Origin: Bdellovibrionales bacterium
GTDB lineage: Bacteria; Bdellovibrionota; Bdellovibrionia; Bdellovibrionales; JAMPXM01
Length of the DNA stretch: 42,770 nucleotides
NCBI GenBank assembly: GCA_005808505.1
Contig: SYLX01000089.1
Coordinates: 1 to 42,770, forward strand
Direction: 5' to 3'
The position numbers and the translations under genes were made by a program. Positions 33,135 to 40,892 of the stretch are shown piece by piece. Position 1 is the first letter of the stretch. Every line of letters starts with the position of its first letter. A model generated the notes under the pieces. The model did no database searches. It was given only the letters and a program-made list of their open reading frames with translations, and was not told the DNA's origin.

Positions 33135-34979
33135 GTGCGCTCATTCGTTGGTCTCTTTTTTTCGAAGATCTTCCTCTTCGTTTCAGTCTCAGCTTTCACG
33201 ACGGCGACTCTCGCGGCGCCCGACTTCAAAAAGATTGAATCAAAAGACTTCCGCTTTTTAAGTGGTGACGATTGCCAAAAGGAATACGCCCGACACGAGT
33301 TAGAAAAAGCTTCGAGTCATAAGAAGTTTGCGTCCCGGGCAGACGACGCTGCTGGCGGCGATGCGTTTGAGATGTTCAAGTGGACGCCAGAGGGAATCAG
33401 CGAAACCCGCACGAGCGCCCGTTGCCAACCCGAGATTCTTGAAGGTCTCCTCCGAAAAGATGGAGCCTCGGCTAAAGATCAAGCACGCTCGTTACGCAAA
33501 TACTTCAACGCGTGCGGACCCGAACTCACGCGCGATGCACCGTCTGACCTCGAAGCTCTCTTCTGGATCATGAATACAGAGTACCCGCTTTGCAAACACT
33601 CTGGCATCCGCAAGTTCGTTGCTCGCCTAAAGACAGGCGACGTGTTGCGCGGATTTCTCGCGCTCAAAACTGGCTCAACACCGCGCCCGCTTGTGATCGT
33701 CAAATGCGGAGTTTTATGTAACGCTGGAGATTTGAGCCACCGATTCTTACTCATGCACTTGTTTGACGAATCTCCGTTTCACGTGCTCGCGCTCGGCAAC
33801 GTTACGGGCGCTGACTTCGTTCGCGACAACGGACATATTTCGCTCGGTGGATTAGACGAAGCTCGCCAAGTGATCGAACTTGCGCATTTTGCAAGATCAG
33901 GAGCGCTCGGGAAGATCGTCTCGAGCGTGCACTATGCCGGCGTGAGCCTTGCGGGTCAGGCTGCCTTCTTTGCTTCAGCCATGAGCCCGGAGAATGCGCC
34001 TCCAGGCGCAAAACACGCCCTCTCAAGCGCCGTCGCCCTCTGCCCGGTCGTAGATCTCAAAGGTTCGATGGGCCAACTCTTCGAAGACTCATTCGAAGGA
34101 GAAATCGCCCGTTACTTCTACGATACGGAAGTTTTAAAAGTGACGAACCTCTTCCCCATGCTCAAGGGGTTGTTTCCGAGCAACGACGATGCGAGTTCCG
34201 TCATTCCCGAGCGGATTGCGAAGGCGGCCGTTGCGCATTACTCGTCTCTTGATTCACCTTGGGCGCCAGCACCCTTCGCTCATACCAAAGTGGAGTCTGT
34301 TTCCGATCTGTGGAAGGCGAACGACTTCTTTGCGGCCGAAAAAAATCTCAAAACACCGTTGAAGACACCAACGCTTGTGATTGCGGCCGAGGATGACCGC
34401 ATCGTTCGCTCCAAAATCAACGCTCTTCGCCTCTCGCAAGCTGAGCACGGGGATCAGCTCGGAGTCGTGATGCTCCCGCAGGGAAGTCATTGCGCCTTCA
34501 ACCAAGTTTACGGCTGGCAGACGATGTCAGCACTTCTGCGCGGCTTCGTGCTCTCGCATAGCCCGGAGACTTTAAAGAAAAAGAAAGCTCGCACCCTCCC
34601 CGTCGCAAGCGACTCGCTTAGCGAGGAAATGACGCTCGATGAAGGCGAAAAATACATTGGTGCGTCTTTCCGCTTCAAAGCTGGTGAGCCTGGCCTTCAC
34701 GCAACGGTTCGCATCTTTTCTCCGTGGCTTTTTACTTGCGATGGACAACCGGCTGAGAACGCGCCCGATGAATGTTACCGCGAAACCGAGGAGCTCATTC
34801 CATTCGACGAATTGGAATCAACCCCGTCGTGGGCGCAAACGCCGTCGAGCGATGTTGAGGCGGCCACCCGCACGCGCTGGGCGAACGCGAACCTACGACT
34901 GGTTCACGCAAAAGAGGCCGGCTCTTTGCATAAAGCATCGCGCGAAACTCTTCGGTTCCACTGGGTGACTTACGAATAA
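33135..34979 (+). CDS. Large exported alpha/beta hydrolase, function unknown
   Basis: 614 residues from a GTG preceded by GGAGG. A signal peptide ends near residue 28 (TTATLAA). The N-terminal ~130 residues are polar with four Cys. The central alpha/beta hydrolase fold gives S271 in YAGVSLAGQAAF, D420/D421 in VIAAEDDRIV and H452 in LPQGSHCAF, resembling the YheT-type branch. The last ~140 residues, starting about SEEMTLDEGEKYIGASFRF, form a beta-rich unit that is not part of the usual fold. Being exported, it would act on lipid, polyester or polysaccharide esters. It follows sohB on the same strand, behind a ribosome-site-masking hairpin. No homologue of the full architecture is known to me. 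Confidence 0.82.
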   Translation: MRSFVGLFFSKIFLFVSVSAFTTATLAAPDFKKIESKDFRFLSGDDCQKEYARHELEKASSHKKFASRADDAAGGDAFEMFKWTPEGISETRTSARCQPEILEGLLRKDGASAKDQARSLRKYFNACGPELTRDAPSDLEALFWIMNTEYPLCKHSGIRKFVARLKTGDVLRGFLALKTGSTPRPLVIVKCGVLCNAGDLSHRFLLMHLFDESPFHVLALGNVTGADFVRDNGHISLGGLDEARQVIELAHFARSGALGKIVSSVHYAGVSLAGQAAFFASAMSPENAPPGAKHALSSAVALCPVVDLKGSMGQLFEDSFEGEIARYFYDTEVLKVTNLFPMLKGLFPSNDDASSVIPERIAKAAVAHYSSLDSPWAPAPFAHTKVESVSDLWKANDFFAAEKNLKTPLKTPTLVIAAEDDRIVRSKINALRLSQAEHGDQLGVVMLPQGSHCAFNQVYGWQTMSALLRGFVLSHSPETLKKKKARTLPVASDSLSEEMTLDEGEKYIGASFRFKAGEPGLHATVRIFSPWLFTCDGQPAENAPDECYRETEELIPFDELESTPSWAQTPSSDVEAATRTRWANANLRLVHAKEAGSLHKASRETLRFHWVTYE

Positions 34980-34982
34980 AAC

Positions 34983-36941
34983 TCAGATCGGAGGGTCGCG
35001 GAAGTATCTATCCGAGATGACACTCCGGACTCCGTAACCAAAAAGTTCGCGGGCTCGCGAGAGGTCGTTCACGGTCCAAGCGACGAGCGGAAGTCCTCGC
35101 TCAAGCCAACGCTCCGAGCGCTCAGCGGAGAACATCGGATCGTCGAGGTGAAGCGCATGCGGCCTCGACCAGAATCCCAGCCACATTTGCCGCAAATAGA
35201 TTTTATTTAGCGTATCCCCCCGCTTGGTCACCAGTAACGCCCTGGGAATTTCGGGCGCAAGCTTCGCGATCCTTCGCAGCGCGTAGGGATTGAAGCTTGA
35301 GATCATCACGCGAGATTCCGCCCGCAATTCGCGGACATCTCTGACGACGGCTTCTTCAAGCCCTTCACCGCGGCTTCGCGCCGCCGTTTTTAACTCGATA
35401 TTCAGCAACCGAGGCGACTCAGAGTCCTCGAGGAGTTCGCGTAGACTAGGTGCACCCGTCTTCGTGCGAACCTCTTCGAGCATGAGATCACGAACTTTCT
35501 CATCAGAGCCCGCGAGGCGCTTGAGATCCGCGTCGTGAAAAACGACGGCTCGCCGATCTTTGGTCACGTGCACGTCGCACTCAAGCATTTCGGCGCCAGC
35601 GGCACGCGCGAGCCTAAATGCTTTTAGCGTGTTTTCCTGCACGCTCGCGTCGGGCCGATAACCTCGGTGCGCTTGCCAGCGCGCAATCGTAAGTGCTCCG
35701 TTCGGCCATGGGACCGCCTGAAAGAAGAAAACCAAACCCAAAAGCCAGCAAACCGCCGCGAGGACGAGAACCCAGGGGAGGATCAGAATTGCAGCTTGCA
35801 ACCCTTGAGCATCACTCACCGCCCCCATCATCGTACGAGAAATCCCGTCGCCGAGCGCATGGATGAGGAAAATATTGAGCGCCATCGCCGTCGCACGCGT
35901 TTGCGGTCGCACGTAGCTGATCACGGCGGCATCGAGCGGTGAGATGCAAAGAAAGAGCGCGACTTCCAAAAAGAAGAGCGCCGTCATGAAAGCGAAGTAA
36001 TCGTTGAGAGAGAGGGCGAAAAAGAAGAGCGGAACGGAGAAGATCATCGAGTAAACGGAAACTTTAAGAAAACCGTTTCCCTTATGCTTTTCGATTCGAT
36101 CCGACCACCAACCGCCAAGAAGGGTCCCGATAAATCCACCCGCGACCGTCAAAGCGCCGAACTGGGTATTTGCGTCCTCTAAACTCACGGAAAAATACCG
36201 AACGAGGTAGGACGGCATCCAAAATGCCATGCCCCCTACAACGAACGTGTAGGCCGCGTACCCCAAAACCGTGGTGATGAATCCACCGTTACGAAACAGC
36301 GAAGCGTAGACGCGCTTTAGTGGCCAGTCTTCTTGTGCTTTTGATTCTCCGTGGTGTTGGCGCTCGGAGTCTCCGCGCGAGGGATCCGGTAGGAAAAACA
36401 AAACGAGCGCCAGCAGAAGCCCCGGAAAACCAACGACGTAAAATGCCTTCTTCCACCCGAGGATCGGCTCGAGCTGACCGCCGATCACGTATCCAAGCGC
36501 GCTCCCAACGGGAATCGCTCCCGAATAAATCGCAAAAACTTTTCCGCGTGATGTCTTCGAGAAATAGTCCGCGATCGAAGAAGGAGCGATCACCGAGTAA
36601 ACAGATTCGCCCAAACCCACCAAAGCCCGCGTAGCGAACTGACCGCCAAATGTCGTGAACACACCTGAAAAGCCGGTCGCTAAACTCCAGAGCCCGACTC
36701 CGGACGCCATGATCTTTGATCTTCCGCCCCGATCACCGAGCCACCCAAAGACAGGCGAAGCCACGCTGTAGGAGATGAGGAATGCGGAACCAAGCAAACC
36801 CAGCTGAGTGTCGGTGAATTTGAGATCCTCTTTGATCGCCGGCAGAAGCGCCGAGAAGATATACCGATCAATGTAGTTGAGAAGATTGATTGCCGTGAGC
36901 GTGAAGAGCGCGATCCAGCGGGTTCTCTTTGAAGCTAACAT
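34983..36941 (-). CDS. Spinster-like MFS transporter fused to glycerophosphodiester phosphodiesterase
   Basis: 652 residues. Residues ~1-415 are a 12-helix major facilitator beginning LTAINLLNYIDRYIFSALLP, with SPVFGWLGDRGGRSKIM as the second-loop motif, closest to the Spinster (Spns) branch, whose animal members move lysophospholipids or sphingosine-1-phosphate. Residues ~424-652 are a full GDPD domain: H425/R426 in AHRGYRP, E436-N-T, metal ligands E454/D456 in ECDVH, catalytic H469 in VVFHDAD, metal ligand E516 in LNIELKT and a C-terminal VAWTVNDLSRA. Because 12-helix MFS ends are cytoplasmic, the GDPD lies inside. Inferred role: import of a glycerophosphodiester or lysolipid and its immediate cleavage to glycerol-3-phosphate. 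It starts one base after the Mpo1-like gene's stop. Confidence 0.92.
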   Translation of the reverse strand: MLASKRTRWIALFTLTAINLLNYIDRYIFSALLPAIKEDLKFTDTQLGLLGSAFLISYSVASPVFGWLGDRGGRSKIMASGVGLWSLATGFSGVFTTFGGQFATRALVGLGESVYSVIAPSSIADYFSKTSRGKVFAIYSGAIPVGSALGYVIGGQLEPILGWKKAFYVVGFPGLLLALVLFFLPDPSRGDSERQHHGESKAQEDWPLKRVYASLFRNGGFITTVLGYAAYTFVVGGMAFWMPSYLVRYFSVSLEDANTQFGALTVAGGFIGTLLGGWWSDRIEKHKGNGFLKVSVYSMIFSVPLFFFALSLNDYFAFMTALFFLEVALFLCISPLDAAVISYVRPQTRATAMALNIFLIHALGDGISRTMMGAVSDAQGLQAAILILPWVLVLAAVCWLLGLVFFFQAVPWPNGALTIARWQAHRGYRPDASVQENTLKAFRLARAAGAEMLECDVHVTKDRRAVVFHDADLKRLAGSDEKVRDLMLEEVRTKTGAPSLRELLEDSESPRLLNIELKTAARSRGEGLEEAVVRDVRELRAESRVMISSFNPYALRRIAKLAPEIPRALLVTKRGDTLNKIYLRQMWLGFWSRPHALHLDDPMFSAERSERWLERGLPLVAWTVNDLSRARELFGYGVRSVISDRYFRDPPI

Positions 36942-36942
36942 G

Positions 36943-37284
36943 CTAGGGCTTACGCGCGAGCGAAACGCGCTCGATTTCAGCTGCCATCTTTCCGTTGATC
37001 GTAAGATAGAACATGCGGAAATCGGCCATCAAACTCCAGAGCGGGGCGCGAAAGGTCGCGGGCCGATTATGCTCAACGAAAAAGTGCCCAATCCAAGAAA
37101 GCGCGTAGCCCGAGACGAGAGCCCCTAAAAGAAAGAGCGGCTGTTCTAAGATCGCCCCAAGTGCAAGGAGGACAAAAGCAAGGCCGGTTCCGACAACGTG
37201 CAACCGCCGGTTTGTGGGATGACTATGATCGCGCACGTATGATGGCCAAAATTCATTGAAGCTGCGGGGCTTTTCGGCGTCCAT
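36943..37284 (-). CDS. Mpo1-like (DUF962) membrane protein
   Basis: 113 residues with two hydrophobic helices. Family marks are SYVRDHSHPTNRRLHVVGT and SWIGHFFVEHNRPATFRAPL, with the conserved His (HS/H, HVVG, GHF, EHN) that bind iron in yeast Mpo1. Mpo1 is an Fe(II)-dependent dioxygenase that shortens 2-hydroxy fatty acids by one carbon. Its stop codon lies one base from the start of the Spinster-GDPD gene, so the two form a coupled lipid-handling pair. A promoter-like pair upstream predicts that transcription begins at the ATG itself, explaining the lack of a ribosome site. Confidence 0.88.
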   Translation of the reverse strand: MDAEKPRSFNEFWPSYVRDHSHPTNRRLHVVGTGLAFVLLALGAILEQPLFLLGALVSGYALSWIGHFFVEHNRPATFRAPLWSLMADFRMFYLTINGKMAAEIERVSLARKP

Positions 37285-37290
37285 TTGGGA

Positions 37291-37318
37291 ACTTTAACAC
37301 GGGCGCGAAGTCCGTCAA
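37291..37318 (-). promoter_or_regulatory. Candidate promoter of the Mpo1-like/Spinster-GDPD operon, leaderless
   Basis: On the minus strand TTGACG (37318-37313) and TAAAGT (37296-37291) are 16 bases apart. The -10 box ends six bases before the A of the ATG at 37284, so the mRNA would start at or next to the start codon. No ribosome site is visible, which agrees with a leaderless transcript. Confidence 0.4.
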
Positions 37319-37437
37319 CGCTAACAAGGCCAAACTCTTGGGAGTTTTTGACTCGTCTTTCAGCAGCCCCTGAATTGAATTGACCACATCAGGGTGGGTG
37401 GTCGAAAAGAAAGGGATCAACCAAGGACCTACTCTTT

Positions 37438-37755
37438 ATGCCGAAGACCCTCACGGAGCAGCAACCCGCTTACTGGACGCATCCCTGCCGTCGCACCGAT
37501 TGGTCCCAGCCGCTTATGGTCTTCGGTGGTCTCTTCGTTACGGCCATGGTCCTTTGCGGAACGATCGAAGCGCGGGGCCCGGTTGGACAAATGGACGACA
37601 TTCAGGTGCTCAACAACGAAAACGTAATCGGCCCTGTCGAAATCGACCCTGCACCCGTGGAATGCGGAGACAAAGCCGCTGATTCATCCACTGATGCCAT
37701 CACGGTCTCCCACTCGGTTTGCAAAGAGCGTTCACCACGCCCTCTCATCCATTAA
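37438..37755 (+). CDS. Small protein with one hydrophobic segment, unknown
   Basis: 105 residues from the ATG at 37438. The codon use (many GAC, ATC, GTC, CTC) resembles neighbouring genes, supporting a real gene. One hydrophobic stretch (PLMVFGGLFVTAMVLCGTIEA) near residues 25-45 could be a membrane anchor, with an acidic tail containing three Cys. A weak AAGGA site is about 12 bases upstream. It converges on the AsmA-like gene with three bases between the stops. The family is not recognised; it could be lineage-specific. Confidence 0.5.
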   Translation: MPKTLTEQQPAYWTHPCRRTDWSQPLMVFGGLFVTAMVLCGTIEARGPVGQMDDIQVLNNENVIGPVEIDPAPVECGDKAADSSTDAITVSHSVCKERSPRPLIH

Positions 37756-37758
37756 AAA

Positions 37759-39966
37759 CTATTGGTTTGAATCTTTCGCGGGCTTTCGCTCTTGCAGGCC
37801 CAAGACAGATGCATCGATCTTCTCGATTTTGCCAAGTTCCGCGGATCGGCGTAAATCGGCTAGCGCCTTTGATTGATCTTTCAAAACCGGCTCGTCTAGG
37901 GTTCCGCCGATGAGCCACTTAAGTTTCTTGATCGCGGGATAATCCACGCCTACCCAGCCGACAATATCTCGTGCGCGCGAAAAATGACCTTCACTCGTAA
38001 CTTGGATGCGCCCATCCTCAAGAACACCGGTCGCGTGATCCCAGCTAAAGCCACCTTCTTCGGGAAAATGAGCGAGAATTTGCGGCTGCTCCACACGGAT
38101 CCAGTCTTGCGCGAACTCGTGACCGAAGAACACAGGCCGCAGAGCTTGAAAAAGCGACGAGTCTCGTCGCAAGTCGACTCGCTCAGAACGAATCTTGAGT
38201 TGGAAGCGAGAATCAGCAAGCTGAGTCTGGATCTGCGCTTGTTCGAATCGGTATTCACTTCCTTGAAGACCGGTGACTGCAAGCTGACCGTCCATAGAGG
38301 CGAGTCGGCCTTTTTCCAGCTCACCCTCTGCACGACCTTTGATGGAAGCCCAGTTCCCTCCGACCATCACGCGCTGAACTTCGGGATTCAGACGAAGCGA
38401 GTCGATGACGAGTTTCACTTTGCCGTGCGAGGCGTGGCGCTCCATGGCGATCTCGAGCTTTCCTTTGAACTCCCCGTCTTCAACATCAATGTCATCTAGC
38501 GAACCGCGGAGGCGCCCCTTCTCAAGGGCGAGCTTCGTCTTCATTTTCGGCAGATTCTGGAGTGCCTGCATATTGTGATTGATGAAGAAGAGCTGCGCAT
38601 TTTCGATGACGCCATCGAACTCAGCGACATCCGCGTTCTCAACGCTGAGTCTTCCGGTGAGTTCACCGAATCGACTCATCACACCCGATGGCCCCTGCCA
38701 CGCGAACGTCTCCATGAGCTTCTCTAAATTTACGCGAGCGATTTTGATCGCGAAGGGATCCCATTTGCCACTCGGATGCCGTTTTGCTTGTTCAAGCGTG
38801 AGCCGGCCAGACTGACCGTTGATTTCGCAATTCCGGAGTTCCAGCGGATTATCCGTCATCAGGCCCTGAAAGCGTCCTTGAATGAGCGCTTCACAGTCGA
38901 GCCAAAGGAAACGAGGGTGAAACTTCCCTTGAACTACGCCAGCTTTGGTAAAGAGAGGCACGAGGGTTGAGAGCGGCACATCGTTCGCGGTCGCGTGACC
39001 AGCAAATTCGAGCGCGCCGTCCGCTCGCGGAGCAAAGAGTCCTTTTAGCCGCATGTTCCCTTCACTGAGGGCCGCGGTGATATCGACTTCGGCTTGGGTT
39101 GGTCTCGCGGTCGCGCTGATCTCGAGCGGAGGAAGCTTCTCCCCGTAGGTCAGCTCCGGCGGGATTCGTACATCACCTTCAAGCCGAATCGAGATAGGAT
39201 CATCGCCCCCGCCGACCGTGAGCGATTCTAAGTAAATTCGCTTTGTTTTGTTCTCAAACTGAAGCTCGACTTTCGCAAATTCGAAGCCCTCGATCGTGCG
39301 CTTGACGCCGTCGAGTTGCGCTTGCGTCCACCACGGAATCGGCTTTTCGGACGATGGCTTTTCCGACGGCGGTTGGTGCCCGGGCGCGGGTGCCGTCGAA
39401 GCCGCCGCGGCGGGTGCGCGACCTGACGACGTCAAATTTGGAGAAGTCAAATTCGGAGAAGTCAAATTTGGAGAAGTCGGATTTGGAAGAGCGCCCTGTT
39501 GAGCCGTGCAGCGGGTCTTCCAGCCATCGATATCGAGTCGCACATTTTCAGCCGAGACGACCCCGATCGCCAAACGCCCTTCGATTAGCGCAAAAAAACT
39601 TAAAGGCAGCCGAAGTTCCGCGATTTCAACAGAGGGTTGTTGTCGACATTCAGGCGCCGGAGCGATGCGGAGACCGCGGAGTTCAATCGCAAACTGCGGG
39701 AGCGCACCGCGCGAGAGCCTGAGATGAGCTTCGTCAAAATCGAGCGTAACGCTCAACGAGCTTTGTTTACGTAACGAAGAGCTCACCCAATCTTTGATGC
39801 GGGCCGGATTAAAATAAAGTCGAAGGGAGAGTCCCGCCAGACATGAAACCGCGAAAGCAAAAAAGAACATCCGCCACCCGCGGCGTCCATCCACATAGCG
39901 AACCGCCGGCCGCTTGGGCTGCGGCGTGGAAGACGCTGGTGCAGGTGGGCGGGGTTTTCCGTTCAA
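37759..39966 (-). CDS. AsmA-like large envelope protein
   Basis: 735 residues from a TTG at 39966 with GAGGTG six bases before it. The frame is open for 70 more codons upstream, but those overlap the greA terminator and look non-coding; a Met 32 codons inside is an alternative. A Pro-rich cytoplasmic start is followed by one helix (FFFAFAVSCLAGLSLRLYF). The remainder is long, beta-rich and repetitive, typical of AsmA/YhdP/TamB-type proteins (DFDEAHLRLSRGALPQFAIE, LELRNCEINGQSGRLTLEQA, IQVTSEGHFSRARDIVG). Such proteins bridge the periplasm and move phospholipids to the outer membrane. A Pro/Asn/Thr/Ser repeat (see 39431) and a Pro/Ala/Ser linker interrupt it. Confidence 0.82.
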   Translation of the reverse strand: MNGKPRPPAPASSTPQPKRPAVRYVDGRRGWRMFFFAFAVSCLAGLSLRLYFNPARIKDWVSSSLRKQSSLSVTLDFDEAHLRLSRGALPQFAIELRGLRIAPAPECRQQPSVEIAELRLPLSFFALIEGRLAIGVVSAENVRLDIDGWKTRCTAQQGALPNPTSPNLTSPNLTSPNLTSSGRAPAAAASTAPAPGHQPPSEKPSSEKPIPWWTQAQLDGVKRTIEGFEFAKVELQFENKTKRIYLESLTVGGGDDPISIRLEGDVRIPPELTYGEKLPPLEISATARPTQAEVDITAALSEGNMRLKGLFAPRADGALEFAGHATANDVPLSTLVPLFTKAGVVQGKFHPRFLWLDCEALIQGRFQGLMTDNPLELRNCEINGQSGRLTLEQAKRHPSGKWDPFAIKIARVNLEKLMETFAWQGPSGVMSRFGELTGRLSVENADVAEFDGVIENAQLFFINHNMQALQNLPKMKTKLALEKGRLRGSLDDIDVEDGEFKGKLEIAMERHASHGKVKLVIDSLRLNPEVQRVMVGGNWASIKGRAEGELEKGRLASMDGQLAVTGLQGSEYRFEQAQIQTQLADSRFQLKIRSERVDLRRDSSLFQALRPVFFGHEFAQDWIRVEQPQILAHFPEEGGFSWDHATGVLEDGRIQVTSEGHFSRARDIVGWVGVDYPAIKKLKWLIGGTLDEPVLKDQSKALADLRRSAELGKIEKIDASVLGLQERKPAKDSNQ
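39431..39490. repeat. 15-base tandem repeat within the AsmA-like gene
   Basis: Four copies of GTCAAATTTGGAGAA or close variants (39431-39445, 39446-39460, 39461-39475, 39476-39490, the last degenerate). The minus-strand product is a run of (S/T)-P-N-L/P-T pentapeptides in a linker. Being in-frame multiples of three, copy changes would alter linker length without a frameshift. Confidence 0.85.
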
Positions 39967-40086
39967 GAGCGCACCTCGATGGACATGGAGCGAAAGCCAT
40001 CGTGCCTCGCTTCTAATTCGAAAATCATCTCTTGAGATTGAGACGAATTCAACTCGCCTACCGGTACAAAATGGAAGGTAGGACCG

Positions 40087-40144
40087 CAAAAAAGAAAAGG
40101 CCTGAAGAACTGAACCGGTTTCGGACCGGTCGTCTTTAGGCCTT
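40087..40144 (-). terminator. Intrinsic terminator of greA
   Basis: On the minus strand AAGGCCT/AGGCCTT (40097-40103 with 40138-40144) closes an outer stem and ACCGGT/ACCGGT (40114-40119 with 40125-40130) an inner one. A T-rich tail (complement of the A-rich 40087-40098) follows. It lies about 76 bases after the greA stop and before the AsmA-like gene. Confidence 0.8.
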
Positions 40145-40219
40145 CTTGCGCTCGAGGCTGCCCCGTTACCGTCCACCCTCCGACTTTGGTGCGTCGGATG
40201 AAAAACGGAGAGCTAACGC

Positions 40220-40696
40220 TCACTTATACATGAAACTCTTGATCTCGTATTCTTTGTCGGCCTTGGGGCTTTTAACCGTGACGGTGTCGCCTTTCGTTTT
40301 TCCGACGAGCGCGCGCGCCAAAGGAGAGAGAATCGAAATCTTCCCTTGCTTAACGTCCGCTTCATCGACACCAACGATCTGGTAGCTGACTTCCTCTTCG
40401 CTATCGACGTCCTCGAGGACAACCGACGCACCGAAGACGATTTTATCCGCCTTGATCGATGCAGGGTCGATGATCTCGGCCCCCGCAAGTTGACCCTGGA
40501 TTTCCGCGATACGACCTTCGATCATGGCCTGACGCTCTTTGGCAGCGTCGTACTCAGCATTTTCGCTGATGTCGCCGTGAGAGCGAGCTTCTTCGATCGC
40601 TTTGATGACACTCGGACGCTCTTCGGTGATCAAGCGCTTTAATTCTTCGTCCAATTTTGCTTTGCCGCGGATTGTGATAGGCAAATTGTCAGCCAT
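40220..40696 (-). CDS. greA: Transcription elongation factor GreA
   Basis: 158 residues, normal for GreA, starting at an ATG with GAGGGAG seven bases ahead; a TTG five codons upstream is not preferred. The N-terminal coiled coil begins ITIRGKAKLDEELKRLITEE and carries the conserved tip SHGDISENAEYDAAKERQ with the acidic pair (D, E) that enters the RNA polymerase secondary channel. The C-terminal globular domain ends SPLARALVGKTKGDTVTVKSP. GreA makes backtracked polymerase cleave its transcript and resume. It ends in a strong intrinsic terminator and is divergent from the DHH phosphoesterase gene. Confidence 0.97.
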   Translation of the reverse strand: MADNLPITIRGKAKLDEELKRLITEERPSVIKAIEEARSHGDISENAEYDAAKERQAMIEGRIAEIQGQLAGAEIIDPASIKADKIVFGASVVLEDVDSEEEVSYQIVGVDEADVKQGKISILSPLARALVGKTKGDTVTVKSPKADKEYEIKSFMYK

Positions 40697-40822
40697 CTCG
40701 AACTCCCTCAAAAGAACAGTTAGGAGAAACCGCGGAGACTATCGCACTTTGGTGAAGCCATCAATAGCTCTTGAGACCCAGCCTTAAATCCTGTTTGGCA
40801 CGCATCCCCTTGGAGGCTCCTC

Positions 40823-40854
40823 CCGGTTAAGGGTATTCTAGGCCCTCTTAACGG
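40823..40854 (+). other. Hairpins ahead of the DHH gene
   Basis: GTTAAG (40826-40831) pairs with CTTAAC (40847-40852), extended by C/G pairs. A second, shorter GGAG/CCTC hairpin (40812-40815 with 40820-40823) precedes it. They lie 40-80 bases upstream of the start at 40893, which has no obvious ribosome site, so the leader may be structured. No T-tract is present. Confidence 0.3.
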
Positions 40855-40892
40855 CTCCTGTAACCACCGCAAAATGCATTAAGAATTTCAGA

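Noticed and set aside
39967..40176. N-terminal 70-codon extension of the AsmA-like frame.
   Set aside because: It overlaps the greA terminator and lacks a ribosome site; GAGGTG precedes the TTG at 39966.
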